From NCBI GenBank assembly GCA_019423755.1, contig JAHZAU010000001.1, positions 1 through 52,465 on the forward strand: a stretch of DNA of 52,465 nt. The letters run 5' to 3'. The notes beneath the pieces were generated by a model. It saw nothing but the letters and a program-made list of their open reading frames with translations, searched no databases and was not told where the DNA came from. Position 1 is the stretch's first letter; each line of letters begins with the position of its first letter. This DNA is from Oscillospiraceae bacterium (GTDB taxonomy: Bacteria; Bacillota; Clostridia; Oscillospirales; Ruminococcaceae). Shown in pieces: positions 15,514 to 22,589 of this stretch. Position numbers and translations under genes: made by a program.

Positions 15514-16407
15514 TTAGGCGTTCGTCTCCTCCGATACGGTGTACCGGGGTTCCAGGTTCTGTTTGTTCATGGTAAAGCCCCGTCCGTGTACCTCATTGAC
15601 CTCGTTGACCACCACAAAGGCGTTGGGATCGATGGTCTGGATACGGCGGTTGAGCTCCGGCAGCTGCCGGTGGGAGATGACGGTCAGCACCGCCTGCTGC
15701 CGCTCCTTCAGGTGACCGGTGACCGAATCCAGCAGGGTGGAACCGCGGTCCAACTCCGCATGGATCATGCGGTTGATCTCCTCGTACTTGGCGCTGATGA
15801 TAAGCACCTGGGTCTGCTTCTTGCCCACCAGCAGCACCTTGTCCATGACCAGGCTGGTGACCAACACCATAGTGATGCCGTAGAGCACCTGGTCCCCGGT
15901 GGAATAGGGGAACTGCATCAGCAGCAGGCAGGTGTCGCAGATATAAATCAGCACCGGCACCGACCAGCCGAACATCTTGTTGAGGATGATGGGCGGGATA
16001 TCCATACCGCCGGTGGAGCCGCCCACCTTAATGACCAAGCCGATGCCCACACCGCTGAGCACGCCGCCGTAGATGGCCGCCATAAGCGGGTCGGTGGTCA
16101 GCGAAGTGAGGAACGGGATACGGGAAAAGAGCGCGAAGAAGGTAGGATAGAGGATGGTGCTCATGAGGATGGTGGCGGCAAAGGCCTTACCCATGACCAG
16201 GGCGCCCAGCAAGAAGAGGCCCACGTCGGCCACGGCTACGCCGATGTCTACGCTCAGGCCGGTGAGATGCTGGATGACCAGCGCCACGCCGGCCACGCCG
16301 CCGGAAATAAAGCCGTGTGGGATGATAAACGCCGCCACGCCCAGGGCCAGGATGGCGTCCCCTACCACGATGCCGGCGATCTTTTTTAAAGAATGATAAC
16401 GGTCCAT
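15514..16407 (-). CDS. YitT family membrane protein with C-terminal DUF2179 domain
   Basis: The 297-residue protein has five or six membrane helices (residues about 5-190) with the YitT signatures GFISGGVAGVALVIQ and KVGGSTGGMDIP, followed by a cytoplasmic DUF2179 domain (about 215-290; LIISAKYEEINRMIHAEL, AVLTVISHRQL and IQTIDPNAFVVV). The start MDRYHSLKK has AAGGAGG six bases upstream; longer in-frame reading has no support. YitT proteins are widespread in Firmicutes and their transport substrate is unsettled. A paralog sits 1.1 kb away on the other strand. Confidence 0.93.
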   Translation of the reverse strand: MDRYHSLKKIAGIVVGDAILALGVAAFIIPHGFISGGVAGVALVIQHLTGLSVDIGVAVADVGLFLLGALVMGKAFAATILMSTILYPTFFALFSRIPFLTSLTTDPLMAAIYGGVLSGVGIGLVIKVGGSTGGMDIPPIILNKMFGWSVPVLIYICDTCLLLMQFPYSTGDQVLYGITMVLVTSLVMDKVLLVGKKQTQVLIISAKYEEINRMIHAELDRGSTLLDSVTGHLKERQQAVLTVISHRQLPELNRRIQTIDPNAFVVVNEVNEVHGRGFTMNKQNLEPRYTVSEETNA

Positions 16408-16456
16408 ATGCAACCTCCTTGGAAACTGCGGCTGCCCTCCGGCAGCGGTATAACCT

Positions 16457-16485
16457 ATTATAACAAAACCCGCCCCGCCCTTCAA
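16457..16485 (-). promoter_or_regulatory. Promoter of the first YitT gene
   Basis: Minus strand TTGAAG, 17-base spacer and an extended TGT-TATAAT, 49 bases before the start codon. Confidence 0.75.
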
Positions 16486-16591
16486 CGCAGGGCGCCCGGC
16501 GGGGAATAATTTTTGGCGTATCGCTTGCACTGGGCGGGATTTTATGCTAGTTTTTTTGTAGGAAGAAACTATTTTGTCAGGAGGTTTTATT

Positions 16592-16870
16592 ATGGTAAAG
16601 CTGCCCGAAACGCTGTCTAAATCGTCCTTTCTCCTCTCGCCCCGCTTCTGGAAGCGGTTTGCTCTTTTGACCGGCATCCTCTGCACCGCCGCTGCAGCCA
16701 TCGCTGCCGCCTTTACCAGCGCCTTTGCCGTGAAACTCTACCGCACCCTGTCCCACCTGGACCGGACCCTCTCCCGCCTGGACGAGACCCTTCCCGCCGC
16801 CGATGCCGCCTGCCGCCGCTACCTGGCCCAAACCGAGGAAGCCGCTCCCCGGGCGCAGCAAGAAAAATAA
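16592..16870 (+). CDS. Small single-span membrane protein
   Basis: The 92-residue product (start MVKLPETL, AGGAGG seven bases upstream) has a basic N-terminal segment, one long Ala-rich hydrophobic helix (about residues 24-46) and a cytoplasmic or outer tail with the heptad-like repeat TLSHLDRTLSRLDETLPA, likely a short coiled coil. The family is unknown to me. The opposite strand carries no competing gene here. It is separated from the next gene by 83 bases. Confidence 0.6.
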   Translation: MVKLPETLSKSSFLLSPRFWKRFALLTGILCTAAAAIAAAFTSAFAVKLYRTLSHLDRTLSRLDETLPAADAACRRYLAQTEEAAPRAQQEK

Positions 16871-16953
16871 TCGAGCGTTTTCTCCGCCTTCATGAACCGT
16901 TCATTTTTGGATGATATACTAGTTTCATCATCCAATGAAAGGAATCGGAATCT

Positions 16954-17358
16954 ATGAATTGGCTTGCAAGAATGATGTACGGCAGGTACGGTATGGATCA
17001 GCTGGGGATGGCCCTTATGGTGCTCAGCCTGATCTGCACCTTTCTTTCGGCCTGCCTTTCCCACGGCGCTGCGGCCAGCGCCTTTTATCTGCTTTCCACC
17101 GTCCTGCTGGCGGTGATCTTGGTACGGATGCTCTCCCGCAATATCCCTCGCCGCTACCAGGAAAACCAGGTCTTTCTGGCTAAGACCGCTCCCCTGCGCA
17201 GCTGGTTTTCTCAGACCAAAGCCCGCCTGCGGGACGGCCGCACCCACCGGCACTTCCAGTGCCCCTACTGCAAACAGAAGGTCCGCGTGCCCAAAGGCCG
17301 GGGCAAGGTGTGCATCACCTGTCCCCAGTGCCGCCGCGAATTCATCAAAAAGACCTAA
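16954..17358 (+). CDS. Membrane protein with C-terminal zinc ribbon
   Basis: The 134-residue protein has two hydrophobic helices (about residues 17-37 and 42-60) and then a basic loop leading to a zinc ribbon at the C terminus: FQCPYCKQKVRVPKG and KVCITCPQCRREF, giving two CxxC pairs. The order (two helices, then a ribbon) is seen in several small Firmicutes proteins of unknown role, sometimes near membrane insertases or transporters. A possible -10 box TATACT lies at 16915-16920. A terminator ends the gene, so it is separate from the following YitT gene. Confidence 0.78.
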   Translation: MNWLARMMYGRYGMDQLGMALMVLSLICTFLSACLSHGAAASAFYLLSTVLLAVILVRMLSRNIPRRYQENQVFLAKTAPLRSWFSQTKARLRDGRTHRHFQCPYCKQKVRVPKGRGKVCITCPQCRREFIKKT

Positions 17359-17364
17359 TCCCCC

Positions 17365-17393
17365 GACCGGCCGCCGCGCCGGTCTTTTCTTTT
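17365..17393 (+). terminator. Terminator of the zinc-ribbon membrane protein gene
   Basis: Stem GACCGGC / GCCGGTC (17365-17384) followed by TTTTCTTTTT. Confidence 0.85.
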
Positions 17394-17427
17394 TGCAGGG
17401 CTTTGGAGGACAATGACCGCCAGGGGG

Positions 17428-17456
17428 TTACGTTTGCGCCATTTTTGTGGTAGAAT
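17428..17456 (+). promoter_or_regulatory. Promoter of the second YitT gene
   Basis: TTACGT, 17-base spacer, extended TGG-TAGAAT. Confidence 0.55.
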
Positions 17457-17519
17457 AAAGACAGACCGCTGTTTTTTCGTCAAAAGCAGCGCCAAAACAT
17501 CAAGATAGGAGTGATCCCC

Positions 17520-18446
17520 ATGCAAAGCTATTTCACCAAAGAAAAGTGCAAGGAACTGCTGCTGGACGGCGTCTTCTTTGTGGTGGGAGGGCTGATCTCC
17601 GCGGTGTCGGTCAACGTATTCACCGCGCCCAACAACATCGCCCCCGGCGGCCTGACCGGTCTTGCCACCGTCTGCAACTACCTGTTCGGTCTGCCCATCG
17701 GCTTGGGGAACATCCTCTTCAATATCCCGCTGTTCATCTGGGGTTTCTGCGCGGTGGGCGTCCGTTTCTTGGCCAAGACCGCTGTAGCCATGGTCATCTA
17801 CTCCCTCTGCATCGACCTGACGGTGCCCTTCATGCCCCAGTACACCGGCGACCCGCTGCTGACCATCGTCTTCGGCGGCGTCATCTCCGGCTTCGGTCTG
17901 GCGCTGATCCTCATGCGCGGCTCCACCACCGGCGGCACCGACCTGGCCGCCAGCCTGGTCAGCCGGAAGGTGCGCTTCCTCTCCATGGGGCGGCTGATCC
18001 TGCTTTTCGACCTGATTATCGTGGCGATCTCCGCCGTGGTCTACCGCAACTTTGAAAGCCCGCTTTACGCCATCCTCATCATCTACATCTCCACCAAGGT
18101 CATCGACGCGGTGCTCTACGGTACCGACAGCGGCACCGGCAAGGTGATGTTCATTATTTCCCGCCACAACCGCGAGATCGCCCAGCGCATCATGGAGGAC
18201 CTGGGGCGCGGCGTCACCGAGCTGAAATCCCGCGGCTGTTACAGCGGCATCGAAGGCGAGGTCCTGCTGTGCGCCGTCCGCCGTCAGGAGGTCTACAAGA
18301 CCTACGACATCATCCACTCCATTGACCCCAAGGCCTTTACCGTGGTGGGTGAGGCCGGCGAGATCACCGGAGAGGGCTTCCGCCAGCTGGTCTACGACAA
18401 GAAAAGCAAAAAGTTTGACGTAGACAACGGTTCGGTCACCGAATAG
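17520..18446 (+). CDS. YitT family membrane protein, second paralog
   Basis: The 308-residue protein repeats the YitT plan: helices from about residue 14 to 185 with NNIAPGGLTGLATV and LMRGSTTGGTDLAASLVS, then a DUF2179 domain (KVMFIISRHNREIAQRIMEDL and IIHSIDPKAFTVVGEAGEI). The ATG at 17520 is chosen because AGGAG lies eight bases before it; the GTG nine bases upstream overlaps that site. It is clearly paralogous to the product of 15514-16407 but divergent over its length, so the copies may differ in partner or substrate. It is followed by a strong terminator. Confidence 0.93.
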   Translation: MQSYFTKEKCKELLLDGVFFVVGGLISAVSVNVFTAPNNIAPGGLTGLATVCNYLFGLPIGLGNILFNIPLFIWGFCAVGVRFLAKTAVAMVIYSLCIDLTVPFMPQYTGDPLLTIVFGGVISGFGLALILMRGSTTGGTDLAASLVSRKVRFLSMGRLILLFDLIIVAISAVVYRNFESPLYAILIIYISTKVIDAVLYGTDSGTGKVMFIISRHNREIAQRIMEDLGRGVTELKSRGCYSGIEGEVLLCAVRRQEVYKTYDIIHSIDPKAFTVVGEAGEITGEGFRQLVYDKKSKKFDVDNGSVTE

Positions 18447-18452
18447 TTTCCG

Positions 18453-18484
18453 CTCCCCTGCCCCGCCGCAGGGGAGTTTTTTCA
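18453..18484 (+). terminator. Terminator of the second YitT gene
   Basis: Stem CTCCCCTG / CAGGGGAG (18453-18476) followed by TTTTTTC. Confidence 0.9.
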
Positions 18485-18514
18485 TGCTCTGCGGGAAACT
18501 TTTTGCAAAAAGGC

Positions 18515-18543
18515 TTGCTTTTTTGCGGCAGTTCGTGTATACT
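18515..18543 (+). promoter_or_regulatory. Promoter of tRNA-Leu
   Basis: TTGCTT, 17-base spacer, TATACT, with transcription starting just before base 18556. Confidence 0.85.
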
Positions 18544-18555
18544 ATTTGAGTATTC

Positions 18556-18639
18556 GCCGGCGTGATGGAATGGCAGACGTGACGGACTCAAAATCCGTTG
18601 GGGCAACCCGTGTGGGTTCAAGTCCCACCGCCGGCACCA
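18556..18639 (+). tRNA. tRNA-Leu (anticodon CAA)
   Basis: The 84-base gene folds as a class II leucine tRNA with encoded CCA. The acceptor arms GCCGGCG and CGCCGGC pair over seven bases, the anticodon stem is ACGGA/TCCGT with loop CTCAAAA, placing the anticodon CAA at 18589-18591 (reads UUG), and the variable arm is the short hairpin around GGGGCAACCC. The T arm GGGTTCAAGTCCC is normal. Its 3' half is duplicated 253 bases downstream. The promoter and terminator flank it closely. Confidence 0.96.
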
Positions 18640-18649
18640 AAAAAGAACC
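18621..18649 (+). repeat. Direct repeat, copy 1: 3' end of tRNA-Leu plus flank (att-like)
   Basis: These 29 bases run from the T arm through the acceptor and CCA into the terminator. The copy at 18874-18902 matches 26 of 29 positions by my alignment, including the exact 12-mer CACCGCCGGCAC. A repeat of a tRNA 3' end is the usual mark of site-specific integration. Confidence 0.75.
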
Positions 18650-18679
18650 TCGTCCTTTGGGGATGGGGTTCTTTTTTTG
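18643..18679 (+). terminator. Terminator of tRNA-Leu
   Basis: An A-rich arm AAGAACC with CGTCC pairs with GGATG and GGTTCTT, followed by TTTTTTT. Confidence 0.85.
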
Positions 18680-18873
18680 CTTTTGATTGGGGACTTGAAG
18701 CGGCGGCGGGGAGCCCCCGCAGGCAGAATCGCGCAAATAGGTCTTGGCAAAAAGGAAAGAAAAGCGCCCGCGTCGTGAGTTGTATTGACGCGAGCTTCTT
18801 TTTTACCCTCGATAAAACGAGATGCGCGAAAATTCCTGCGCAGGTTCTGCGCCTGCATCGTGCAGCGAGAGTC
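18680..18873. other. Non-coding stretch between tRNA-Leu and its duplicated 3' end
   Basis: I see no supportable gene. It contains a hairpin at about 18758-18795 (GCGCCCGCGTC / GACGCGAGCTTC) followed by TTTTTTAC, which looks like a second terminator. Base composition changes sharply along it. This fits leftover ends of an element that integrated at the tRNA gene and was lost, but no integrase remains. Confidence 0.5.
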
Positions 18874-18902
18874 AGTCGCACCGCCGGCACAAAAAAAGAG
18901 CC
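18874..18902 (+). repeat. Direct repeat, copy 2 of the tRNA-Leu 3' end (att-like)
   Basis: The imperfect 29-base copy of 18621-18649 carries a T-arm-like AGTC, the acceptor 3' strand CACCGCCGGCAC and the following A-run. The rest of a tRNA is not present before it. Confidence 0.75.
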
Positions 18903-18935
18903 GCTGCTTCCTGTGGGAAAGCAACTGCTCTTGGT
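18892..18935. terminator. Third terminator-like hairpin after the tRNA, facing the orphan gene
   Basis: Arms AAGAGC-GCTGCTT and AAAGCAACTGCTCTT with a CCTGTGGG loop. The A-run before it makes it a plausible minus-strand terminator for the gene at 18986-19534. Confidence 0.55.
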
Positions 18936-18985
18936 TTCCTATTTCGTTATTCCGCAGTTGAATATCTATCTTATAAACTGGCGGT

Positions 18986-19534
18986 CTATTCCGTCTTTAT
19001 GTTCGGAGATGTATTGTCCGAAATCGTCCATTCCCCGGATTTTGTATCTTGGGTCAGATAGAAGTATTGTTCTGTATAACCGTCATCCAAAAATGTCTTT
19101 GTGTGGTCGTACTCTACATAGTATTTCGCCCATACCACAACAAAGTGCTCCGCAAGGTATTCGTCTGTCCATCCTCTGTCTTTTGAAAGATCGCTGCCGG
19201 AGTACATTTGGATCATACGCTCTGTTTCGCTTTCGTCCACTTTGATTTCATCCACACGCACAGAAATTGTGTACTCTTTGTCGGCTTGTCCTTCAATCGC
19301 GCTTTGAACCGTTTGAACCGGGTCAGTAGACGGCTTCTGGAACCACGGGTCCGATAATCCAAGCTCATACACCGCAAAACCGCAAAGAGCGAATACGGCT
19401 ATAACAATAGCAATAAAGATACCCTGCTTTCGATGCCTTATCTTCGATTTATGCGCTTTGTCATAAGAAAGAGCTTCGTCAACATATTTCGTATCAAGCT
19501 TGCCCATATCGTCGGAAAACTTCTCTGCGTTCAT
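18986..19534 (-). CDS. Orphan membrane-anchored protein of lower GC, anti-sigma-like layout
   Basis: The 182-residue product has a charged cytoplasmic N terminus (MNAEKFSDDMGKLDTKYVDE), one membrane helix (about residues 39-58) and an outer domain of about 110 residues. The N-terminal motif around KLDTKYVDEAL is common in Clostridia proteins encoded next to ECF sigma factors, where it looks like an anti-sigma or co-regulator tail; no sigma factor is adjacent here. The gene is visibly poorer in GC than its neighbours (25 of 60 G or C in 19081-19140, against 43 of 60 in 19801-19860), which suggests it was acquired. AGAGG lies six bases upstream of the start. The outer domain may be of the DUF4829 kind, weakly supported. 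Confidence 0.75.
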   Translation of the reverse strand: MNAEKFSDDMGKLDTKYVDEALSYDKAHKSKIRHRKQGIFIAIVIAVFALCGFAVYELGLSDPWFQKPSTDPVQTVQSAIEGQADKEYTISVRVDEIKVDESETERMIQMYSGSDLSKDRGWTDEYLAEHFVVVWAKYYVEYDHTKTFLDDGYTEQYFYLTQDTKSGEWTISDNTSPNIKTE

Positions 19535-19644
19535 ACGAGCACCTCTCTTTCTATCAAGTATCGCTTCCTCTATCGGGAGATGCTGCCCCCTGCGGCAAGG
19601 ATTTCCCGCTGGGAGAGGGTCTTTCTTTGGAAACGAAATCCTTG

Positions 19645-20703
19645 TTATAGCGGAATGTGCTTTAGACCCTTGCAGCCAATGGGGATCAGTTCCCCGGCGA
19701 CCATGCTTTCCAGGAAGACGATCTGCCCGTCCTCCGACACATAATACACATCGTCCAGCACGGCGGGCGTCTCGGCGCTGGACGGCATCGCCACCTTGTA
19801 AAAACGGGTGCCCTCGATGTCACAGGCGCCGGTCACCCCCGCCGCAAGCTCCGGCAGGCCGGACAGGCTGGTTTCCGGCACGACCGCCCCGTAAACATTC
19901 AGGTGCAGCCCTCCCCTGGCGTTTTGCGCGTCCAAGGCCGCATCCGTCTCCCGCGCCGCATCGATCGCCTGCTGCGCGGTCAGAGCGGCGCCGTCCAGGT
20001 CCTCCCCGGCGGCATAGCCCTCGAGGGGGGTCTTTTCCGCAAAGGTTTTGATCTCCTTGGGGATGGTGAAGAACAGCTCCTTGCGGTCGGTAAAATGGTA
20101 GAACAGCGGGTGCTCGTAAACGTCGGTGACGGTGTACTCTTTCTGGCCCAGATGATCGTTGTAGGTCATGAGAATGGCGGTGCCGTCCGGCTCAAGGACA
20201 AAGGCATAGGCAATGGGAACCGTGCCGCCGGACAAATAGCCGGTAAAACCGAACGGTTCACTGCTGCCGATGCTTTGGATGCTCTGTTCCACCAGGGAAA
20301 GGCGCTCGGTGCCTGTGGAGTCGGTGTAGACAAACTGCTCCTCCGCCCGGACCGTTTCCGGAGCGGCAGCCATCTGCTTCAGCGTCTCGAGTTTGCCCTG
20401 CTTCATACCCGCGAGGATGTCTTCTATCTTTCCTGTGACCTCCTCCGCGGACATCCGCATGATCTCCTCGTGGGAAAAGCCCATGTTTTCCAGCGTGTGC
20501 AGATCTTCAAAGGGGACGCCCTGCGCCTCCATCTGGGCGACGAAATCCTCCCACGGGTCCGCCGCGGGCTGGACACTTTCCGAAGACGGCGCACCGTCCT
20601 CCTTTGCCGGGTCGGGTTGGGGTGATAGGCGCTGGCCGCAGCCGGACAGGGTCGCCGCCAGCAGCAGGGCCGCCGCGCCCCAGCACATCAAGCTTCTTTT
20701 CAT
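19645..20703 (-). CDS. Putative lipoprotein of unknown family
   Basis: The 352-residue product begins with a lipoprotein signal: MKRSLMCW, a hydrophobic run, and the lipobox LSGC with the modified C22. A polar linker (about 25-50) leads to a helical segment (LHTLENMGFSHEEIMRM) and then a mixed domain with YGAVVPET and YKVAMPSSAET. I recognise no family. The start has GGGAGG six bases upstream; a longer in-frame reading is not supported. It lies 47 bases after the tyrosine phosphatase gene and is the last of four same-strand genes, so it should be part of the envelope-protein cluster 19645-23996. Confidence 0.75.
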   Translation of the reverse strand: MKRSLMCWGAAALLLAATLSGCGQRLSPQPDPAKEDGAPSSESVQPAADPWEDFVAQMEAQGVPFEDLHTLENMGFSHEEIMRMSAEEVTGKIEDILAGMKQGKLETLKQMAAAPETVRAEEQFVYTDSTGTERLSLVEQSIQSIGSSEPFGFTGYLSGGTVPIAYAFVLEPDGTAILMTYNDHLGQKEYTVTDVYEHPLFYHFTDRKELFFTIPKEIKTFAEKTPLEGYAAGEDLDGAALTAQQAIDAARETDAALDAQNARGGLHLNVYGAVVPETSLSGLPELAAGVTGACDIEGTRFYKVAMPSSAETPAVLDDVYYVSEDGQIVFLESMVAGELIPIGCKGLKHIPL

Positions 20704-20750
20704 GGCGAGCCTCCCTTCTCCACGGGTGGTCCCGGCGCATCCGCTTATCG

Positions 20751-21200
20751 TTATACCAACTGTTCCAGCAGGCCCTGGCAGCCTTCCAGCACGTCCCGCC
20801 AGGTGGCCTCGAAGTCGCCGGTGTACCATGGGTCCGCCACCTGTCCCGGGCGGCTGGTGTAGTCCATGAGCAGGTGGATCTTGCCCTCCGGGTCGCCGCC
20901 GCAGATACGCAGCATGTTGCGCCGGTTAGACTCGTCCATGCCGATAAGCAGGTCGTAGTTCTGGTAGTCCTCTCGGGTCAGGGTGCGGGCCGTTTTCCCG
21001 GCGCAGGAGATGCCGTGCTCCGCTAGTTTCTGGCGGGCCGGCGGGTAGACCGGGTTGCCCAGTTCCTCCCGGCTGGTGGCCGCAGAGGCGATCTGGAAGC
21101 GGTCCGCAAGGCCGGCTTTCTCAGTCAGGTCCTTCATGACGAACTCCGCCATGGGGCTTCGGCAAATATTACCTAAACAGACGAACAAAATTCGGTACAC
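20751..21200 (-). CDS. Low-molecular-weight protein-tyrosine phosphatase
   Basis: The 149-residue cytoplasmic enzyme has the complete P-loop VCLGNICRSPMAE with nucleophile C8 and phosphate-binding R14, and the general acid D123 in VADPWYTGDF. These residues are diagnostic for the LMW-PTP family, which removes phosphate from tyrosine (in Firmicutes often from kinases of capsule or cell-wall synthesis, or YwlE-type phospho-arginine). The pattern LGNICRSPMAE fits YwlE-like enzymes as well as PtpA-like ones, so phospho-tyrosine or phospho-arginine substrate is open. The start is GTG with AGGAGG seven bases before it. It sits inside the cluster of secreted proteins. Confidence 0.94.
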   Translation of the reverse strand: MYRILFVCLGNICRSPMAEFVMKDLTEKAGLADRFQIASAATSREELGNPVYPPARQKLAEHGISCAGKTARTLTREDYQNYDLLIGMDESNRRNMLRICGGDPEGKIHLLMDYTSRPGQVADPWYTGDFEATWRDVLEGCQGLLEQLV

Positions 21201-21248
21201 TCGTTTTCCTCCTAATGATGCGGTTTTTTGCTGTCAAGGATTGTCCCT

Positions 21249-22565
21249 TTACAGGCTATTCAGCCACTTTTTGCTGCTTTCGGTCAAAGTGTAGCACAGC
21301 TGGGAGGACATGTCGCTGGACGCGACCCAAAGTTTTCCGTCCTGCCAGCCTATGGTGTACTGGACGCCGGTGTTAAATCGAATCTCCATCTGATCGACAC
21401 CGTCCGGCATGGGGGTATCCGTCCGGGCCGGGCCGCTGACCGTCAGTTGGCGCAGGGCGGCGAAGACCTGGGTATCCATCCCCAGAGAGCGGCTCTTGCC
21501 CGCTTGGGTCAGGATCAGTTCTTTCATCTTTGACTCGCTCATGAGGCCCAGCCAGGAGGGTACCCTCTCCCCTTCCCAAGCCTTGGCGCAGACGGCATCC
21601 AGCTGCTGGCGCTGCTGGTCAGTCAGGCGGTAGGTATAAACGTCGCCGGTATGGTAGGTCACCTTCAGGCCGTTTTCATACAGCTCGTAGCGCAGCGGGG
21701 TATATTCTCCGGTGAGCCGCAGCTCCCAACCCTCCTGCTTTTTGCCCAGCTGCTCCTCCGAAACGGGTTCCAGCTGGGAGATCCCCGCAAAGGGGTTGCC
21801 CTCCATCCAGACGGCTAGACGGTTCTGATTGTCGCAGAGCAGAAAGCGCATCCCCTGCTCCATCCAGCCTTTCGGGTCCAGGCTGACCATGGGGTCGCCC
21901 TGCTGCGTCAGCTGGTCCAGCAACGCGCGGAGGCTTTCTCCCGGAGCGTTGTAGTAGGTCCTCTCAGCCGGACGGTTTTGGCCGGAGGCGTCCACCCAGA
22001 TGGTGGCATCCAGTTCCAGCTGCTGGCTATCCGGGGCCATCCGCAGCCCGTAGCAAAATTGGCTGCCGTCGGCCAGGGTCAGGTCCAGCTGTGCGGTCCA
22101 GGGGTCGGAAACCTTTGCATCGCCGCTGCCGGGCTGCTCCTCCAGGGCGTTAATGGCTTGACGGATCTTTTCCAGCGCGGCTGCATCGGTGATGGTGACG
22201 CTGCGCAATTCCTCTTTTTCGCTGCCCTGCGTCCACAGTTCGGCGCGGGTCAGCTTGCTTTGGATGGAAAACAGCTCGTCCGTCCCGGCGGCCGGGGCAG
22301 CGGTGGGCTGGGGCGCCGGGGTCTGTTGGGCGGCAGGGGCCGTCTCCGGTTGAGGTTCGGGCTCATTTGTTGGGGTTTCGGTTGGCTGCGGCTGAGTTGT
22401 TTCTTCCGCCGGAGCCGTCTCCTCCGGGGCGGGTGCCTCCTGGTCCGGGACCTCTTCGGTAACGGGCAGAGGCTCCGCCTCCCGGGGCTCGGCGGCACAG
22501 CCGGTCCCGAGGGCAAGAAGCATGGCCAGCAGCAGGACGGCAATCCTCTGTTTCTTCCGTTTCAT
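21249..22565 (-). CDS. Exported protein of a paralogous pair, copy B
   Basis: The 438-residue product starts with a basic N terminus, a hydrophobic run and the lipobox-like LGTGC at C23, followed by a Pro/Glu/Thr-rich linker (about 25-90) that would span the cell wall, then a beta-rich domain. It aligns with the product of 22590-23996: YELYENGLKV against YVCYENGIAV, VPSWLGLMS against VPSWLGIMS, and NTGVQYTIGW against DTDVQYRIAI near the end. I do not know a named family. It follows copy A by 24 bases and is followed at 48 bases by the phosphatase gene. Confidence 0.78.
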   Translation of the reverse strand: MKRKKQRIAVLLLAMLLALGTGCAAEPREAEPLPVTEEVPDQEAPAPEETAPAEETTQPQPTETPTNEPEPQPETAPAAQQTPAPQPTAAPAAGTDELFSIQSKLTRAELWTQGSEKEELRSVTITDAAALEKIRQAINALEEQPGSGDAKVSDPWTAQLDLTLADGSQFCYGLRMAPDSQQLELDATIWVDASGQNRPAERTYYNAPGESLRALLDQLTQQGDPMVSLDPKGWMEQGMRFLLCDNQNRLAVWMEGNPFAGISQLEPVSEEQLGKKQEGWELRLTGEYTPLRYELYENGLKVTYHTGDVYTYRLTDQQRQQLDAVCAKAWEGERVPSWLGLMSESKMKELILTQAGKSRSLGMDTQVFAALRQLTVSGPARTDTPMPDGVDQMEIRFNTGVQYTIGWQDGKLWVASSDMSSQLCYTLTESSKKWLNSL

Positions 22566-22589
22566 GTCGCTTCCTCCTCAAAATCCCGC

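Noticed and set aside
16525..16548. Promoter TTGCAC...TATGCT before the small membrane protein at 16592.
   Set aside because: The spacer is only 12 bases, too short for a sigma-A promoter.
18598..19245. A 215-codon plus-strand frame beginning inside the tRNA.
   Set aside because: It starts in the tRNA, runs through hairpins and is antisense to the gene at 18986-19534; no ribosome site.
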